Source: Kingdonia uniflora
Taxonomy: Eukaryota; Streptophyta; Magnoliopsida; Ranunculales; Circaeasteraceae
Length of the DNA stretch: 64,000 nucleotides
Direction: 5' to 3'
Assembly (NCBI GenBank): GCA_014058105.1
Contig: JACGCM010001272.1
Coordinates: forward strand, 1-64,000
A program made the translations under genes and the position numbers. Under the pieces are notes generated by a model. That model made no database searches. It was not told the DNA's origin and was given only the letters and a program-made list of their open reading frames with translations. Shown in pieces: positions 45,625 to 57,613 of the stretch (position 1 is its first letter; every line of letters starts with the position of its first letter).

Positions 45625-46161
45625 ATAGGCCGTAAGCTCGAGATGGCTCGGAATTAGCTCTTACACCAATGTTCATGTGACAAAAACTAATATAAAGTAA
45701 AAAATGACACATGTGATTTAGCGTAGAAAACCTTTGGATAGGTAAAAACCACAACCTCGAGTTGAGGGTTTTAGTAACAGTAATTTTTATTGCTTGAGGC
45801 AGATATCTTATTACAAGCTATCTCTTGAACTAGAAATTCTTGATATTGTTGATTTCTCATGTATTTTTCTGGTTTTTGTCTTTTCTGGAACATTTTCCAT
45901 ATACAGACCTTGCCCGCAGTTCATAATCGAACTGAAGCACATTCTCCGAATAATAAGGTAAGTGGTGGTTGACTGAGTAACTGTCGAGTTCGCGAGAGAC
46001 ATGCCTTTGACTTATTCATGTTTTTTTGTTGTTCTCGAACAATGTTCTTCATCAGTTTGTGGTGTAGGTATCAATGCTGACTATTCATGTCACATGTAAA
46101 ATGTGTGAGTCTGACATGGAGGTAGTTCGAATTAGGTTAGGTAGAGCAATAGGTCCCTACA
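45625..46161 (-). repeat. B1 3' LTR
   Basis: Closely resembles 47259-47857 (shared CACCAATGTTCATGTGACAAAAACTA-type block, CACAACCTCGAGTTGAGGG, TAGGTCCCTACA end). On the minus strand it starts TGTAGGGACC after the purine tract. Confidence 0.85.
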
Positions 46162-46173
46162 ATCGCCCCCTCG
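46162..46173 (-). other. B1 polypurine tract
   Basis: The minus strand reads CGAGGGGGCGAT directly before TGTAGGGACC of the LTR. It fixes the orientation of B1. Confidence 0.8.
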
Positions 46174-46424
46174 CAACTGAAGTCACAAGCGGTTTTGGTT
46201 GAGAAAGAATTTGTGGAGTTGTAGAGTTAGAAGTTAAAAAGAAATAAGGTATTTAATGTTGATTTGACTGGTAATGGAAATGGGTATTTGTTTTATATGG
46301 TGGGATGTATCTGCATTGAATGATGTTTGGAAGTATTGATGTACGCGACGTTTGGGGTTGTGAGAGTAGCTCTGTTTTGAATGATGACTGCCTTGGAAAT
46401 GTATCTGCACATTAAATATAAGGG

Positions 46425-46436
46425 TTATATAAATAG
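46425..46436 (+). promoter_or_regulatory. TATA box for antisense ORF, copy B1
   Basis: TTATATAAATAGTACCTGTACC is shared with B2 at 55018-55040. It lies ~75 bp upstream of the ATG at 46505 and faces the opposite way to the retrotransposon. Confidence 0.6.
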
Positions 46437-46504
46437 TACCTGTACCGTGGAATCTGGCAATGTACGCTGTTGTTTGAAAAATTATTTGTAATCCTTGAGC
46501 AATA

Positions 46505-46880
46505 ATGGTAAAAACCTAGAGGATGGTGTATGAAGAGAGGGTTACTGCTAAAATAAAGAGATTCATACTAAAATACTTTAGGGATCAGTGTGTAGAGATG
46601 CCCATCCCTACTTTCGTTCCACCGACGTATCAGGGTATGTCGAAAGAAGAAGCGGTTAAAGCTCAAGAAGATTTTTACTATATGTAAAGATTTTACTATG
46701 TTGTCTTGATAGGCGAGCAACATTGGAGGTGTCTCCGTATCCTTGCAGATGACAAGGTTGAGGAGACAAACGTGGGGACCGTTGTAACTGTGAGGCAGTA
46801 TCGCCAGTATCTTGTGTAGGATTAGATTCTAAGGGAGGACCCTCTTCATCTCTACCAACTCTTTGACGGTGGTGGTTATA
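46505..46880 (+). pseudogene. Antisense extra ORF of gypsy B1, N-terminal part
   Basis: One frame runs about 125 codons from MVKT*RMVYEERVTAKIKRF through MPIPTFVPPTYQGMSKEEAV, FYYVVLIGEQHWRCLRILAD and LREDPLHLYQLFDGG, interrupted by four stops. The first stop is TAG where copy B2 has CAG, a C-to-T change. The frame is on the plus strand, opposite to B1, next to its purine tract. Extra ORFs, some antisense, are known from Tat-lineage plant gypsy elements; their role is unsettled. The rest (46880-47258) is not readable in this frame and includes a 25-bp tandem duplication around GTCTGTAAAGTACCTAAA. Confidence 0.7.
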
Positions 46881-47258
46881 AAATAGGCAATGGTGGTAGT
46901 GGAGAAGGGAGATGGAGAATAGAAGTCCTTATAAGAAGTCCTTCTGTTTGAAGAGTTGGTTCAAGAACTGACTTTCTTTCTTCCATAGTTTCCATTTGAA
47001 GTTCGGCTCCATGCCTAAACTTTGAATAAACTTGGGGAAAGGAGGATGTTCTGTGTTTTCCAATGCCTGCTTGGCTTCAAAGTTTCTGAAGGACTTATTG
47101 TCTGTAAAGTACCTAAAAGACTTGTTATCTGTAAAATACCTATAATTTATATTCGAGTTGAATAAAAAATGATCATTCAAACTCTGTATTGATAGATATA
47201 ATACTCTTGTTATTGAAATCGAGTTATGAGTAATTCTAAGATTTATAAATAGAAGACC

Positions 47259-47857
47259 TGTAATGCCCTAATTCCGCAAGCTCGAAATGGCACGGAATTA
47301 GCTATTACACTAATGTTCATGTGACAAAAACTAATGTAAAGTAAGAAATGACACAAGTGATTTAGCATGGAAAATCTCTGAATAGGTAAAAAAACCACGA
47401 CCTCGGGTTGAGGGTTTTAGTAACAGTGACTTTTATTATTTGAGGCTGATATCTTATTACAAGTGATCTCTCGAACTAGAAATACTTAATCTTGTAAATA
47501 AGAATTTTGGTGTTTGAGAATCTATAAAATATGGTTTTCTTGGTGATTTCTCGTATATTTTTTTGGTCCCTATCTATTTTGGAACTTTTTCTTTATATAG
47601 GACTTTTCCGCAATTCTTTATCGTGTTGAAACACGTTCTCTGAACAATGTGGTAAATAGCGGTTGACTGAGTAACTGTTAAGTTCATAAGAGACATGTAT
47701 ATTTGACTTGTTCATACTTTTCTGTTGTGCTCGACCCACGTTCTTCATCCGTTCGTGGTGTAGGTGTTAATACTGACTGCTTATGTCAAGTGAAAAATAT
47801 GTGAGTCTGGTATGGAAATAGTTTAAATTCGGTTAGATCGAGAGATAGGTCCCTACA
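47259..47857 (-). repeat. B2 3' LTR
   Basis: TGTAATGCCCTAATTCCG..GGTCCCTACA, 599 bp. It belongs to the same LTR family as 57823-58437 in opposite orientation (shared CCACATTGTTCAGAGAACGTG and CTATATAAAG on the reverse complement). Confidence 0.88.
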
Positions 47858-47869
47858 ATCGCTCCTCAC
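47858..47869 (-). other. B2 polypurine tract
   Basis: The minus strand reads GTGAGGAGCGAT before TGTAGGGACC. Confidence 0.7.
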
Positions 47870-47897
47870 AACTGAAATCACGAGTGGCTTTAATTAA

Positions 47898-49063
47898 TGA
47901 TTGATAATAAAACCGACGTCTTAAAAGACCCGCAAGCGCACGGTGTACCGTTAAGTACAAGGGTAAGCGGGGTCGTATCCCAAGAGACTTGTGGTGCGAA
48001 TTATGTTTCAAGCTACTAATTTTATCTAATAAGAATGATTTTTGAGTTTTTATAAGTGAAGAAATTAAAATAAAATACAAACTAGAAAAAATGTTGATAC
48101 GATTAGAGAGGAAACCAAGGCGTGATTCCACTCCATCCGTTGTAACCTTGAGATAATGTACCTAGTTAGAGTATTCACAAATTCCCGTATCGCATATCCT
48201 TGGTCGGGTATATGCAATACATCATGAGATAAGATAATTATTGATTGGGAACTACCCATAAACCAACTTACTCAACCATGGTCCAGTTGATAAGCATGGA
48301 TTATGTTCTCTTCTCTATGTTCCTGACCTATCTTGTTATGGTCAAATAAGATAGTTACTTAAATTCCTTATTCCTCATAATCCTAGCTATGGTCAGTCAT
48401 AGGACGAAGGAATACGAATATACATTATGCCAGGATTAAGAGAATGCAATTACTCTAACTAAACAACATAATCTACACTAAGGCTACATTGGATGGAGCT
48501 TCATCTAGCCTTGGGTAAGAGGTTTAGCTACTCAACCCTTTGATTATTGTCATTGTACTATTACTACAATAAAAGTAAAAGATAAGAAGAAGAGAATAGC
48601 AAGAACTTTATTGCGTATTGAACATTGATATTTATACTCTCTAAGTTGTTCTCTCACGGGTGGGATTCCCCTCCTATTTATAGAGTATATGAGGGTTTAC
48701 AAAATATTAACATAAATGATAAATCCCCTAAACAATACCTTCCATTATGCACAAAATATAAGAGCTTTAAAACAACATAGTCTATGCCTTGGCCCATGCA
48801 TAAAATTATATAACTCGATGATCTCCATCAATGCATCTTTAATGCTCCTTCATGGGCCTTTGGTTGACAACTTCAAACGATAATCATTATTAGAGTGCAT
48901 CACCCTTGTTCTTTGTTGAAAACTGAAAAAATGTACGACTTGTTTATCATGTGTCCGATTTCTGTAAATACAAGAAAAATACTATTAGTATCACATTTAT
49001 TTAATAAATGACTAGGTAGATATAAATTTAGGAGTTGTACACGTAAATATTACATGTCTATCA
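47898..49063 (-). repeat. Element F 3' LTR (family E)
   Basis: TGATTGATAATAAAACC..ATGTCTATCA. Same family as the solo LTR at 11148-12287. Confidence 0.88.
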
Positions 49064-50480
49064 AATACCCTTGAACTTATATTTTGCTAGCCCTCGAGCA
49101 AGAGTAAATAAAAACCATTTTCGCATATCACGCGGTTGCATTTAGCGTATGCAACAAGCCGTTAAACCCCCAGGTTCCCCTGGTGAAAGAGTGTCGTCTC
49201 ATGAGGGTTTATAGTGATTATACCCACAAAATTTGAAAATAATACTTTGGCAATTCTAGATTATAAATAACTTATTTCCTGTTAACTTAACCTTATTTTA
49301 TTATAACAAGAAAATATTATGACAAAAAATTCCTGAAAACTCAATATTTCCCAAGTGTACCATACAATATAATTTTCAAAATTCAAAACTTGACATACTA
49401 CCTCATGCTTAGAAAAATATTCAAATATTTTCCTTAGCTATATCTCAGTGTAGTGAAGATAGTGTTACAACATAATACATTATATAGAATAGTTGAGTCA
49501 GTATTTGGTAGTTTAGTATTTATTAGATTAAATTCATCGGTTTGTTCGACCAGTGCCTTAGTCAATTCCTCTTCCTCGTATTTATGTTTTATTTTTTATA
49601 AGCATTTTTTTTCTTTTCATACATGGTTTCTTTGTGAAGCCTCCATAACAAGGAGTTTCGGTCGACAATCCCCACCAGTTGGCTAAGGTACCAGGGTTTG
49701 GAGCCCCTTCTTGACCTAGACCCAGGATTCTCACAAGTAATACTTTTCTTACTCCCTTCACATAGTTCATGGCCATACTCGAGATTGGTGATAATTTTTC
49801 CTCATTCAATTCTTAATCATGCGAGTATACCTTGCAGCGTAAATTTTTTAGAGAAAGTTTAGCTTATCTTTTATACTTTCAGAAATGAACTTATTCTTAG
49901 GCAGTTGTCTCGCTTGGAGCGAATTATTCCTAACATAAATGTTAAAATTTTCATATTCTAGTCAAAAACTCTGTTGAAGGTATTGGCAGTATAACTATAG
50001 TGAAGTGCAAGTTTTAAAAATATACCAAGAACAATTTAAGTTTTTCGCTAATCACAAGGTAGTACATTGAGTTTAAGAATACGATAAATAAATACTCTAG
50101 TATACACTTGGTAAAATATCAAAGTTTTTTGAGTTTTTCAATCAACATATCATTTTGCCTAAATAAAATTAGTCTAAGTGCTGGAAATTTGCCAAAAATA
50201 TATCATAAATTGCCAAATAGTCATTATCTTACTCATCATCAAAAAATATATAAAATATAGTTTTTCTACCCCCAAACTTAAATAAAACATGTCCTCAATG
50301 TTTGGGAACAAAATTAAATATTTGGAATAGGAAATAAAAACTGGAACTTCTCACCTGAATGTAACTTGGGTTGCCTCCCAAGAAGCGCTAAGCTTTTTTG
50401 TCTTCAGCCAGACAAATGTACCCCCAAACTTAAATATCATGATATAGGTCTAAAAGGGTAAAAAGTACAATAATTGATAA
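49064..50480. other. Element F interior, non-coding
   Basis: AT-rich. It contains CCCCCAAACTTAAATA twice (50267 and 50421), G-rich purine blocks on the element strand. No ORF of note except a short minus frame at 49809-49582, which is unidentified. Confidence 0.5.
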
Positions 50481-50481
50481 A

Positions 50482-51284
50482 CTATCCAGGTTGCAAGTTC
50501 TCCTTAAATAACCAAGGAGCACCAAAATTGTCTTTATCCTTGAATAACCAAATAATTGAAAAATAGTAGTTCTCCTTATTTGTACCTAATTGTGTTGATG
50601 CAATCATGATACATAAAAATAACTCAGAGTCTAATCCCCCATGATAAAGATTTTCTTTATTTAATTTATGGAGAATCTCACTTTGAGATATTTTATAAGG
50701 TATAACCCCATATACCAAAAATGTATCTTGATGTTCATCATTTTCTGAAAAGTGACTTGAACTATTAAAGTGATGTTGATCGGGTGGTTGTGGGTCAGGC
50801 TTAAGTTTGTATGACTCAGTTGCAGGTGATAATGCTTGCATTATTTTAAGAATTACGGGGTCGTCCCAGTACTTGAAATAATTCAAATATTGATCAATAG
50901 AGTAGGTACAACTAGAGTTATCGCACAACAAATCCTTAAATTCATTAACAGTTATGATACCCCCAAGTGGCTTGTGAAATGGAGATGTAGGCATAGGTAT
51001 AGGTGTGGTTGGTGAAGGAGTAACCTAAACAAAATCAACCCCCAATAATAGTAATATATCCTGTAAAAAAGGTTGTCCACCCACTGGTTTTCAACATCGT
51101 AATTTGTATCAGGTAGACGCGGCTCAAGGCAAGACTGAGGTGACCCATAAGGAGACTGAGAAGAAAATGACAAGTTGATAACATCTGCAATAGGTTCGAC
51201 AATTTCTAATTTCTTGACTTTGGTACAAATATTATCATCTACAAATTCCTCGCATATTATCGTATAATGAGACGGTGATTCCAT
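50482..51284 (-). pseudogene. Unknown ORF of element F
   Basis: Two overlapping minus frames. 51284-50952 starts MESPSHYTIICEEFVDDN. 50994-50482 runs 170 codons with ITVNEFKDLLCD, SQSEILHKLNKENLYHGGLD, FLCIMIASTQLGTNKENY and FGAPWLFKENLQPG. Together they look like one protein with a frame slip. It has no known domain that I can name. Its survival in a copy without pol suggests it belongs to the non-autonomous family itself. Confidence 0.45.
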
Positions 51285-51589
51285 ATATTCATATTTTATC
51301 TCGTCATCATCGTCTTCAAAAAATCATTAGAGGAGAGGGAAAAATATTCAGTCTCGGTCATAGTTTCCTCCAAAGAATTTATTGGGTCGACAAATGAAAT
51401 AATGGATGGTGACATCAGTGGTTGAATACTGAGGGCTAAATTTGGAGGTGGTTAAGAAAAAGTTGTATTAGACATGATAGTTATTTCTTTAAGATCTTCT
51501 TATGACATAGGATTATCGACCTTAAAATGTTCATCTTCTAAATCTGTCTCGTAATATGATATCCATTCCCCCATGGGGAAAAAATCCTT

Positions 51590-52017
51590 AATTATGCTTG
51601 AATTCATCATTTTCTAAATCACAAAGGGATTTAACTTCAGATTTTTCATCTTCATTGCTTGGAAGTTTTTTGTGCTCTATTTCACTCGACGTGGTTGACA
51701 ACTGAGTTCTCTGATTCTCTAATCTAGAGATAGATTGGGTCGTAAAAGTTTGATTCACCAATGTATGTTATTGGAATTGTATCATTTGTTACATGAAAAG
51801 AGAAAGGGTGTCTTCCAAATATGGTTTGGGTGGAGCGGGTGGGAACTGATTGGATGATTGAACAGACTGATGGGCCTGCATATATGAATCAGATTGGAAA
51901 GGTTCCATGTATTGAGAATTTTTGTGATCTCATGATTGAAAATGATTTTGAGGTTGTTGTGGGATGTCGAATTGTGAGCTATATGGATTCCAATGTTCTT
52001 GCATGTATGACATTTTG
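51590..52017 (-). pseudogene. Gag-like C-terminal remnant of element F
   Basis: The minus frame reads MSYMQEHWNPYSSQFDIPQQ, then a Gln/Ser/Pro-rich tract, FPPAPPKPYLEDTLSLFM and ISRLENQRTQLST. This pattern, a QxP-rich linker followed by a short helical LED..LEN..QL segment, resembles the C-terminal gag of Athila-type gypsy elements. There are three in-frame stops. Confidence 0.5.
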
Positions 52018-52099
52018 AAATAAAAACAGCACCCAATGCAATAAACAACCAATCAAATCTAAACTTTAGCACATCAATATTTTCAAGAAGCAATAAAAA

Positions 52100-53629
52100 T
52101 GTTTCCCCTATATTCTTCTATGTTCACAATGGGTAGGATGGCAAAAGGCTTTGGTTTCTATACTCCCCTGCATCACTATGCTAGTACCAGCTTAAAGTAG
52201 ATAGTCAGTTCCCACACCTGAGCGAGTCGCCTTATCGTACGTCAGCACTCAGAACGGTGACGTCGCAAACCTACAACCAACATTTTGCGGCGCTAAGTTG
52301 AGGCCGTATCCTATGAACCCGTGTTTGTTCCCCAGTCCGGTACACCTATCCGTTGGGTGATGAAATCCCGCTGGAATCTTACTACTCTTTTTTATTATCA
52401 GTTATTTTGAGGTTTGAGAAGTTCAATTTTCGTGTGATACAAATTTCTTTGTATCCCTAATGGGTGGTCCTACTTGTTGGAAAGCTTTTTGGGTGATGAA
52501 ATCCCACAAGCCTCTAACAGTTTTTACCTTTACTAATGTTGGAATGAAAAAGAATATTAAACACAATAATATGTCAATCCAACAACAGTAATTTTTTTAT
52601 ATTTAAAGCAATGTGTATTTGCACAGTCCACACGACTTTATATGTACTAGTACCGGGGCAGAGCGGATATGTACCCCATCTAGATGTCAAGTTAGAGAAG
52701 TACCAACCTACGAGAAGTGTTTCATGGTGTAGTTGTGGTCTCCCCTTTACTTAGGGGGCAACAGAAGGAAGTGCCCCTTCACTTAAAGAAGGAAATTGCA
52801 GGAGATTGAGCGAGCTTTAAGCTTTTTGTATTTTCCATTCACCACTTTCCGTGCTTCTTATCTTGTTAGCAATGCCAAAAATTACCAAAGTTCGAGCGCC
52901 ATGGTTTATTTAAAATGGAGAATGTTAATCGAGATTAACAAAAATGGTCTTTTATCATATACCAATTCGAGCAAAACTTGTAAAAGCAACTCGTGCTCAA
53001 GCGTGTCAAACCTTTTGTGGTCGGTAAGAGGCTTGTAAAGAAAAAACAAAGCTCGTGCTCAATTCAAGTTTGTGCTCGTAACAAAAGAAACTCGTGCTCA
53101 AGTTATAACAAAAGAATTAAGGCCCACCACAGTTCGTGCTCAAGATTAACTGCTTTTGGAAGATAAAAAATAGCTCGTGCTTAAGATAAGAATTAAGACC
53201 CACCACAGTTCGTGCTCGAGTTCGTTCTCGTTGCTCAAGATCGTTAGACCCACAACAATTTTTTTATTCACGCATCTTAGTAACGTTTTCTCTTGATTTC
53301 TTAATAAAGAAAGATTTTGATCTAGATAAAATAATCTAATCAAGATAAGAATTAAGGCCAAAAAAAAAATCGATTAAACAATTGCTAAATGTTTAAGCTT
53401 TACACTTAAGTTTAACCCAATGTCAATGTTGACCCCGGCGCACTTAACCACCAAGCAATAGTTACTGTTGGTTCCAAGTGTTAGCAAATCACAAACGATA
53501 AGAGAAAAGAAACAGGAGTAAGGAAAAATAAGAAATAAGAAAGATAGAAGAAGAAAAATCGGCTCAAAACTAACTACTCAAAAAAAATAATACGCACCTT
53601 TACTGTCCCTCGTAACGGCATACAAAATT
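52100..53629. other. Element F 5' interior, non-coding
   Basis: GC-richer segment at 52150-52380 (GCGGCGCTAAGTTGAGGCCG and nearby), a run of TCGTGCTCAA-type near-repeats at 52985-53240 (GCTCGTGCTCAA, TTCGTGCTCAAG, about eight copies), and an A-rich end with the worn primer site. No coding sequence. Confidence 0.5.
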
Positions 53630-54793
53630 TGATCGATTATAAACTGATGTCTTAAAAGACCCACAAGCGCACGGTGTACCGTTAAGTACAAGGGTAAGCG
53701 GGGTCGTATCTCAAGAGAGTTGTGGTGCGAATTATGTTTCGAGCTACTAATTTTATCTAATAAGAATGAGTTTTGGGCTTTTATAAGTGAAGAAATTAAA
53801 ATAAAATACAAACTAGAAAAGGTGTCGATGCGATTGGAGAGGAAACCAAGGCGTGATTCTACTCCATCCGTTTAACCTTGAGATAGTATACCTAGTTAAA
53901 GTATTCACGAATTCTCGTATCCCATATCCTTGCTCGGGTATATGCAATACTTCATGAGATAAAATAATTATTGATTGGGAACTACCCATAAACCAACTTA
54001 CTCAACCATGGTCCGGTTGATAAGCATAGATTATGTTCTTTCTTCATGTTCCTGACCTATCTTGTTATGGTCAAACAAGATGGTTACTTAAATTCCTTAT
54101 TCCTCCTAATCCTTACTATGGTCAGGAATAGGACGAAGGAATACGAATATGCATTATGCCGGGATAAAGAGAATGCAATTACTCTAACTAAACTACATAA
54201 TCTACACTAAGGCTACATTGGATGGAGCTTCCTCTAGCCTTGGTTAAGAGGTTTAGCTACTCAGCCCTTTGATCATTGTCATTATACTATTACTACAATA
54301 AGAGTAAAAGAAAATAAGAAGAGAAGAACAAAAACTTTATTGCTTATTGAACCTTGATATTTACACTCTCTAAGATGTTCTCTCATGGGTGAGATTCCCC
54401 TCCTATTTATAGAGTATAGGAGGGTTTACAAAATATCAACATAAATAAGAAATCCCCTAAACAATATCTTCCATTATTCACAAAATATAAGAGCTTTAAA
54501 ACAACATAGTCTATGCCTTGGCCCATGCATAAAATTATATGACTTGATGATCTCCATCAATGCATCTTCAATGATCCTCCATGGGCCTTTTGTTGATAAC
54601 TTCAAATGAGAATCATCGTTGGAGTGCATCACCCTTGTTCTTTGTTAAAAATCGGAAAAATGTACTACTTGTTTATGATGTGTCCGATTTCTGCAAATAC
54701 AAGAAAAAATACTATTATTATCACATTTATTTAATAAATGACTAGGTAGATATAAATTTAGGAGTTGCACACATAAATATTGTATGTCTGTCA
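53630..54793 (-). repeat. Element F 5' LTR (family E)
   Basis: TGATCGATTATAAACTG..GTATGTCTGTCA, closely matching the 3' copy. TATA region (minus CTATAAATAGGAGGGG) near 54400-54425. Confidence 0.88.
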
Positions 54794-55017
54794 GTTGAGA
54801 AAGAATTTGTGGCTATACAGGTTTTGCAAGTTTGAAAAAGAAATAATGTATTAATGTGGATTTGACTGTATGAAAAATGTGTATATTTTTATGGGAGGAT
54901 GTTTTGCATTGAATGATGATGGTAATATTGATGTACGCGACACTGGGGGTTTTGAGAGTTTCTTCTATTTTGAATGATGACGCTTGGGAAACGTACTTGT
55001 AAATTAAATATTTTGGT

Positions 55018-55029
55018 TATATAAATAGT
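55018..55029 (+). promoter_or_regulatory. TATA box for antisense ORF, copy B2
   Basis: TTATATAAATAGTACCTGTACC, the same as in B1, ~70 bp before the ATG at 55097. Confidence 0.6.
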
Positions 55030-56945
55030 ACCTGTACCAAGGATTCTAGCAAAGTACGCTGTTTGTTGCAAAAAAAATTGGAAGTCAAGATTGACAATGG
55101 TGAAGACCCAGAGAATGGTTTACGAAGAGAGGAGCTATTCTGGGAAGTAATTGTGGAGACTTCAGCTAGAAAAAAGTCTGTAAGATTAATTACTAAAGAA
55201 GAGATCAAGTTGGAAGATGTGAGGATTGTTGGAGGCAAACTGATCAGGTGTGATTCTCCAGGACATCTGGGATGTTTCAGGTGTAATTATATGTGAGGGA
55301 GTAAATTATATGTGTGGCGTAATTATATCAAATAACTATCAAAGAAATGTAATGAGAATGAAGTTTGAATCTATCCTCTTTTGTTGCAAATATTGTTTGC
55401 GACTGTTGTGAAAAATGAATTTGAATTTCAAATTATGAGAGTTTGGAAATGATGTCAGCACTTCTATAAGTTGAAGAAGCAAAAATTAAAAAAACATGCA
55501 ACTTATGATTTTTGTTTCTAGTATAATTATAGGGAAGGTTCGATTGCATGTAAGTGTTAAGTCATCATGAGTGTGGGGAGGCCAGAGGGAGATTTGGGTC
55601 AGAGAGATGAAAATATATTAAAATATAGGGTAGAGATCAATGATGTGAATGTGTTTTTACCGAAAAAGTGTAAGACGTCTAACATTAATTGTGGAAGGGA
55701 CGCCTTGGTTCCAAAACCGAGGATGGCTCGTACGAGGTCTTCATTCAAACGTTTATCAACTTCTAAAAAATTAAAGAACAGTGAGAGAGGAAGGAGAAAA
55801 AATAGTAAAAAATTTTGTGAGATATTAATCGAGAGTGATCAATAATCAAACGAGAGAGAGTCGCAGAGACTGAGTCACAAAGGTGGTTATATAGCAGCGT
55901 CGTGAGGGAAGGATTTGGCTCTGTGTCAAATTCATATTCTGACATTAAAGATTATTAGACGATTTGTGATACTTTGAATGTGTATCTTTTGAAAGTTTAC
56001 TATTTTTTTGTGGTATTCAAATCTAAAAAATTACTATTTATAACAACCTATAAAATTGTTCGATATATTTGTAAAAAGAGATACGAATGATATACCTATC
56101 TGTATGATGTATATGTAAAAGATAATGATAGAATACCTGGACCTGTATGTAGGTCGAGCGTGAGGAGTTTTGTGTAAAATCAAATCTCATATGTAGAGTT
56201 GTATTTAATATGAAGACTTTACCTATTTTGGTGGCCTCGACCTCTGGTCATTCGGCTGAGTTTGGAAGTGTAGTATCCAATATGGAGGATGGAGTAGAAG
56301 TTGTTAAATTTTTAAATTTCCCTGGAAAATTGGTATCATATTCTCCAAACTCTGGTGTGTTTAAAGAGTTATGTAAAGCCAAAGCTCTTATAGAGGGAAG
56401 ATGGGGCAATTTCGTAGAACATACTGGTAGGCAGTTTATAAGTTGTATGGTAGGATCTGAGGAGGAACATTTCTTTTTGTTGGCTGATTTAGAGAAGGAA
56501 AAATTAGAAAGGGGTTTAGATGAATCGATCTAGGGTGACCTGGAAGAAGATTTTCTTTGTTACCTATCTCAATTGGAGTACAGACTTAGTTTGCCCCTTA
56601 GCAATCTTGTGAAATAAATTATGAATATCATTGGGGTATGTCCTATTCAGCTGAACGGGAACATGTGGGAGGTAACAAATGTTTGTGAGTTTTTAAATAA
56701 GTTGTGGGAGGAGGATGAGGTTGAAAGGAGGATATCTAATGAGGAATCCTTACAGTTTTATGGCGTGAAAAACTATTCTGCAAGTGGAGGGGCATACTTT
56801 TTTGTGAGTTCGACTCGACCTCTTTTCTTCAATCTGAATTCAGCAGGTCAAATATGGAATGATAATGTGATATGGCTGAAAGGTGATTGCCTTCAGAGAG
56901 ATGATGAAGAACCCATGGAACTTTTGTGTAGAACTGTAAAGCAAA

Positions 56946-57024
56946 GTAAGTATAATAATGTATAGTATTGAAATATTGAAATTGAATGTTGCTCTGTTGT
57001 TGATAATGGGTTGTTGTTTGACAG
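56946..57024 (+). other. Intron 1 of antisense ORF
   Basis: 79 bp with GTAAGT donor and TTTGACAG acceptor. Its removal joins VKQ to SHSPKVKRKKS in one frame. Confidence 0.7.
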
Positions 57025-57527
57025 GTCATTCGCCTAAGGTGAAGAGGAAGAAGTCCCTGTTAGATACTATTGCTCAAGAAGGGGTCAAACTCGAGGCAGT
57101 ACTGAAAGAACTTGGCATTAGTCAAAAGAAGGGAACTAACAGTAGGTTTGAGAAAGTTCAAAAGTCTCAAGCAACGAGGCTAATAATGGGTGTTGGTGGT
57201 AACAAGAAGAGGAGAGCTGATGGAAAGAGATGAGTGGTTTTACCAATGGTATCTGAAGTAGATTTTAGAGATGTGTCGAAGTCCACTACGTCGAGCAAGT
57301 TAGCTCGGGCATTTCCAAAGAAGGGGATGCTGAAGCATGGCTCAACCTCCGGCACAACGGGGAGTGGTGAGGTTGAGGTTGAGGCGAAGAAGAAAAGGGT
57401 AGGTCCTTCTAAACTGATTAGGGCAAAGGTCATAAAGAATCAACCTGGTGAGGAAGACGAGTTAAAACTGGTAGAGGAAAAGGCATGGCTTGCAGCTCGC
57501 AATGGTGAGGAGGAGATGAGCAAAATG

Positions 57528-57613
57528 GTAAGTTTGATGATTTGAATATTTTATGAATTATATTTTGTAGTTCGAGCTAAAAAATGTGGTCAATGATTGT
57601 GTTGTTTTTGTAG
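57528..57613 (+). other. Intron 2 of antisense ORF
   Basis: 86 bp with GTAAGT donor and TTTTTGTAG acceptor. Its removal joins EEMSKM to AARLMKEICLG in frame. Confidence 0.7.

Larger units (their letters stand above)
45625..47258 (-). mobile_element. Ty3/gypsy element B1, 3' part
   Basis: The 3' LTR (45625-46161), purine tract and ~1.1 kb of adjoining interior with an antisense extra ORF. It is cut at 47258 by insertion of the related element B2. The LTR outer end is worn and lacks a clear terminus. Confidence 0.78.
47898..54793 (-). mobile_element. Non-autonomous LTR element F (LARD-like)
   Basis: Two ~1.165-kb LTRs (47898-49063, 53630-54793) enclose 4.6 kb without protease, RT or integrase. 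On the minus strand the 5' LTR is followed by ATTTTGTATGCCGTTACGAG, a worn form of a TGGCGCCGTTGCCGGGG-type primer site. Near the 3' LTR the minus strand reads CTTGCTCGAGGGCTAGC, a segment seen near the 3' end of several large plant gypsy elements. Only gag-like and unknown ORF remnants are found inside. It is inserted in B2; the flanks ATTAA and GTTGA are a possible decayed duplication. Confidence 0.82.

Noticed and set aside
49582..49809. Protein-coding gene in element F near 49.6 kb
   Set aside because: A single 75-codon frame in an otherwise non-coding LARD interior, with no domain. Left as part of the element.
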